NCBI GenBank assembly: GCA_002297865.1
Contig: DBKX01000342.1
Coordinates: forward strand, 1-15,482
DNA from: Lachnoclostridium sp. UBA739
GTDB lineage: Bacteria > Bacillota_A > Clostridia > Lachnospirales > Lachnospiraceae
DNA length: 15,482 nt
Direction of reading: 5' to 3'
Shown: positions 13,679-15,482 of the stretch, piece by piece
Position numbering within the stretch: position 1 is the stretch's first letter
Layout of the letters: the number at the start of each line of letters is the position of its first letter
Made by a program: the position numbers and the translations under genes
Notes under the pieces: model-generated
Seen by the model: the letters and a program-made list of their open reading frames with translations, nothing else
The model's database searches: none
What the model was told of the DNA's origin: nothing

Positions 13679-15073
13679 ATGTACCTTTTTGATAAATTGA
13701 ATCAATACGCAACGGAGGATTATTATCCTTGGCATATGCCGGGGCATAAGAGAAATCTGGAACTTATGAAGAATTTTAATCCCTATGCAATTGATATTAC
13801 AGAAATAGATGGATTCGATAATCTTCACAATGCAGAAGATGTAATTTTAGATTCTATGAATCGTGCGGCAAGGCTGTATCATTCTAAGCATACCTTTTAT
13901 CTTGTAAATGGAAGTACATCTGGAATATTAACAGCAATTAGTGGATGTACCAATAAGGGAGACAAGATACTGATGGCAAGAAATTGTCATAAGGCAGCTT
14001 ATCATGCGGTATTGCTCAATGAATTAGAACCCGTTTATCTGTATCCACAGTATGATGATAAAAAGGGTATACAATGTGGATATTCAGCCAAATATATAAA
14101 AAGAATGTTGATAAAAAATCCAGATGTTAGTCTGATAGTCCTGACATCACCAACTTATGAAGGGGTTATTTCTGAAATAGAGGAAATTTGCGAACTTGCA
14201 CATGAACGAAACATTCCTGTTCTTGTGGATGAAGCTCATGGTGCACATTTTGCATTTCATGAGGCGTTTCCAACGAGTGCAGTGGATTTAGGAGCAGATG
14301 TTGTAATTCAGAGTGTTCATAAGACACTGCCAGCATTTACACAGACAGCATTACTGCATGTTAATAGTAATCTGGCTGATTTAGATAGAATAAAAACATA
14401 TTCCTCAATCTATCAGACAACCAGTCCATCTTATGTACTTATGGCAGGGATTGATAAGTGTATTGATATGATAGAGAAAGAAGGGACAAAACTCTTTGAT
14501 AATTTGATTACTAATCTGAAGGATTTCTATAGGGAAGCAAAGTCATTAAGGAACTTAAGAGTAATCAATTATGAGGGGAGAGACCTATCGAAAATAATCA
14601 TTTCTACCAAGGAAACTAATATGACAGGTACTAAACTTTATGATATACTATTAACGGATTACAAGTTACAGATGGAAATGGCGGAAGCTGACTACGTTTT
14701 AGCAATTGCAACTATAGGAGACACAAAAGAAGGTTTTGTAAGGTTAATTGATGCGCTAAAAAGAATTGATGCAGCACTTGAGTTAAAAGAGAAAACGAAT
14801 CGTATTTCCTATGCACCAGTTGAAGCTGAGGTTGCCATGCTGCAACATGAAGCGTTTTTATGTAAAAAGGAACAATGTCTGCTAGAAGATAGTGAGGGAA
14901 AAATTGCGGGAGACTTTATTAATCTGTACCCGCCAGGAATACCAATCTTAGCACCAGGAGAACGAATTACTTATGAAATATTAGAGCATATTGGTACTTA
15001 TATAGAAGCGGGGCTTTCAATAAAAGGATTAATTGACAAAAAATATGTGCTTGTAATTAATAGAGAGGACTAA
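13679..15073 (+). CDS. Orn/Lys/Arg decarboxylase-family PLP enzyme (YaaO-like)
   Basis: The 464-residue product belongs to the fold-type I PLP Orn/Lys/Arg decarboxylase family, short form without the N-terminal wing domain. Visible motifs are PWHMPGHKR (17-25), the phosphate-binding NGSTSG (77-82), DEAHGAH with Asp184 and His187, QSVHKTLPAFTQ with the Schiff-base Lys215, and the C-terminal YPPGIPILAPGE signature. AGGAGG (13668-13673) sets the ATG at 13679. Family members decarboxylate basic amino acids to diamines or agmatine, but the substrate here cannot be read from sequence. The stop is 2 nt before the guanylate kinase start, so they form one operon. In Bacillus the related yaaO precedes tmk, yaaQ, yaaR, holB and yaaT. 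This pair looks like the clostridial version, with a guanylate kinase-like protein in place of Tmk. I found no convincing promoter in 13555-13678 on this strand. Confidence 0.88.
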   Translation: MYLFDKLNQYATEDYYPWHMPGHKRNLELMKNFNPYAIDITEIDGFDNLHNAEDVILDSMNRAARLYHSKHTFYLVNGSTSGILTAISGCTNKGDKILMARNCHKAAYHAVLLNELEPVYLYPQYDDKKGIQCGYSAKYIKRMLIKNPDVSLIVLTSPTYEGVISEIEEICELAHERNIPVLVDEAHGAHFAFHEAFPTSAVDLGADVVIQSVHKTLPAFTQTALLHVNSNLADLDRIKTYSSIYQTTSPSYVLMAGIDKCIDMIEKEGTKLFDNLITNLKDFYREAKSLRNLRVINYEGRDLSKIIISTKETNMTGTKLYDILLTDYKLQMEMAEADYVLAIATIGDTKEGFVRLIDALKRIDAALELKEKTNRISYAPVEAEVAMLQHEAFLCKKEQCLLEDSEGKIAGDFINLYPPGIPILAPGERITYEILEHIGTYIEAGLSIKGLIDKKYVLVINRED

Positions 15074-15075
15074 AA

Positions 15076-15482
15076 ATGTCAAAAATATTTATTGTAATGG
15101 GAAAAAGTGCAACGGGCAAAGACACTATTTTCAAGGAAATAATGAAACGGCTACGCGAACAGCTTAATACCGTTATTTTATATACAACAAGGCCAATCCG
15201 AACCGGCGAGACAGAGGGGGTTGAGTATCATTTTGTAACAAGAGAAGAAAGAGACAGATTAAAGAAACAGGGGAAGATTATCGAAGAAAGAGTTTATCAT
15301 ACTGTACTTGGAGACTGGTTTTACTTTACTGCTGATGATGGGCAGATTGATCTTTCTAAGCAAAGTTATATCATGATTTCAACATTGGAGGGCTATGAGA
15401 GTCTTGTAAAATACTTTGGAAGGGAACAAGTAGTTCCTATTTACATCGAGGTAGAAGATGGCGAACGCTTACAAAGAGCACA
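15076..15482 (+). CDS. Divergent guanylate kinase-like protein, N-terminal part (3' end outside window)
   Basis: About 135 codons are visible before the window ends. The start MSKIFIVMGKSATGKDT carries a P-loop G9-K-S-A-T-G-K15-D-T in place of the usual GPSGxGKxT. LYTTRPIRTGETEGVEYHFVTREE (37-60) is the classical guanylate kinase GMP-binding region (TTRxxRxGExxGxxYxFV). Residues around EERVYHTVLGDWFYFT match the lid/GMP-contact segment but differ from the typical NxYGT. ATP:GMP phosphotransfer is therefore likely but not certain. It sits 2 nt after the decarboxylase stop, with AGAGAGGA (15062-15069) inside that gene as ribosome site, so the two genes are co-translated. A canonical gmk elsewhere in the genome would argue for a specialised role for this copy. 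Confidence 0.8.
   Translation, partial: MSKIFIVMGKSATGKDTIFKEIMKRLREQLNTVILYTTRPIRTGETEGVEYHFVTREERDRLKKQGKIIEERVYHTVLGDWFYFTADDGQIDLSKQSYIMISTLEGYESLVKYFGREQVVPIYIEVEDGERLQRA

Overview
The window looks like chromosomal DNA from a low-GC Gram-positive anaerobe of the Lachnospiraceae (Clostridium cluster XIVa; Lachnoclostridium or Roseburia-like). The basis is AT-rich coding with strong GGAGG-type ribosome sites, a cytoplasmic mannan-oligosaccharide operon like those of gut and plant-degrading Lachnospiraceae, a DUF3881-type protein known mainly from that family, and a lipoprotein with a Big_14-type domain. I see no insertion sequence, phage gene, CRISPR array or rRNA.

Region 1 (1-4892) is the distal part of a carbohydrate operon on the + strand: the C-terminal end of a cellobiose 2-epimerase, a GH130 4-O-beta-D-mannosyl-D-glucose phosphorylase whose start overlaps the epimerase stop, a cytoplasmic SGNH/SASA acetylesterase, and an alpha-D-phosphohexomutase, closed by an intrinsic terminator. 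Together they suggest this route: deacetylation of imported manno-oligosaccharides, epimerisation of mannobiose to mannosyl-glucose, phosphorolysis to mannose-1-phosphate plus glucose, and conversion of mannose-1-phosphate to mannose-6-phosphate.

Region 2 (4891-6090) holds a DUF3881-type gene with its own promoter, then a tRNA-Arg(CCU) with a near-consensus promoter and a long perfect terminator hairpin. Region 3 (6089-10746) is a single-gene unit: a roughly 235-nt leader rich in inverted repeats, then a 1436-residue secreted adhesin-like protein. It has repeated Ig-like modules, two CnaB/SpaA domains with isopeptide Lys and Glu candidates, a Pro/Glu linker and a degenerate third CnaB-like domain, but no visible cell-wall anchor. 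An intrinsic terminator follows.

Region 4 (10755-12626) has a PD-(D/E)XK nuclease-like protein with a C-terminal winged helix, and an Ig-domain lipoprotein, each with its own candidate promoter and hairpin terminator. Region 5 (12643-15482) has endonuclease IV (nfo) on the minus strand. It is divergent from an operon with an Orn/Lys/Arg decarboxylase-family protein and a divergent guanylate kinase cut off by the window end. That pair resembles the yaaO-tmk segment of the Firmicute yaaO-tmk-yaaQ-yaaR-holB-yaaT cluster.

The most unusual parts are the adhesin without an anchor, its hairpin-rich leader with a stop-free, start-less in-frame extension, and the uncharacterised nuclease-like protein.
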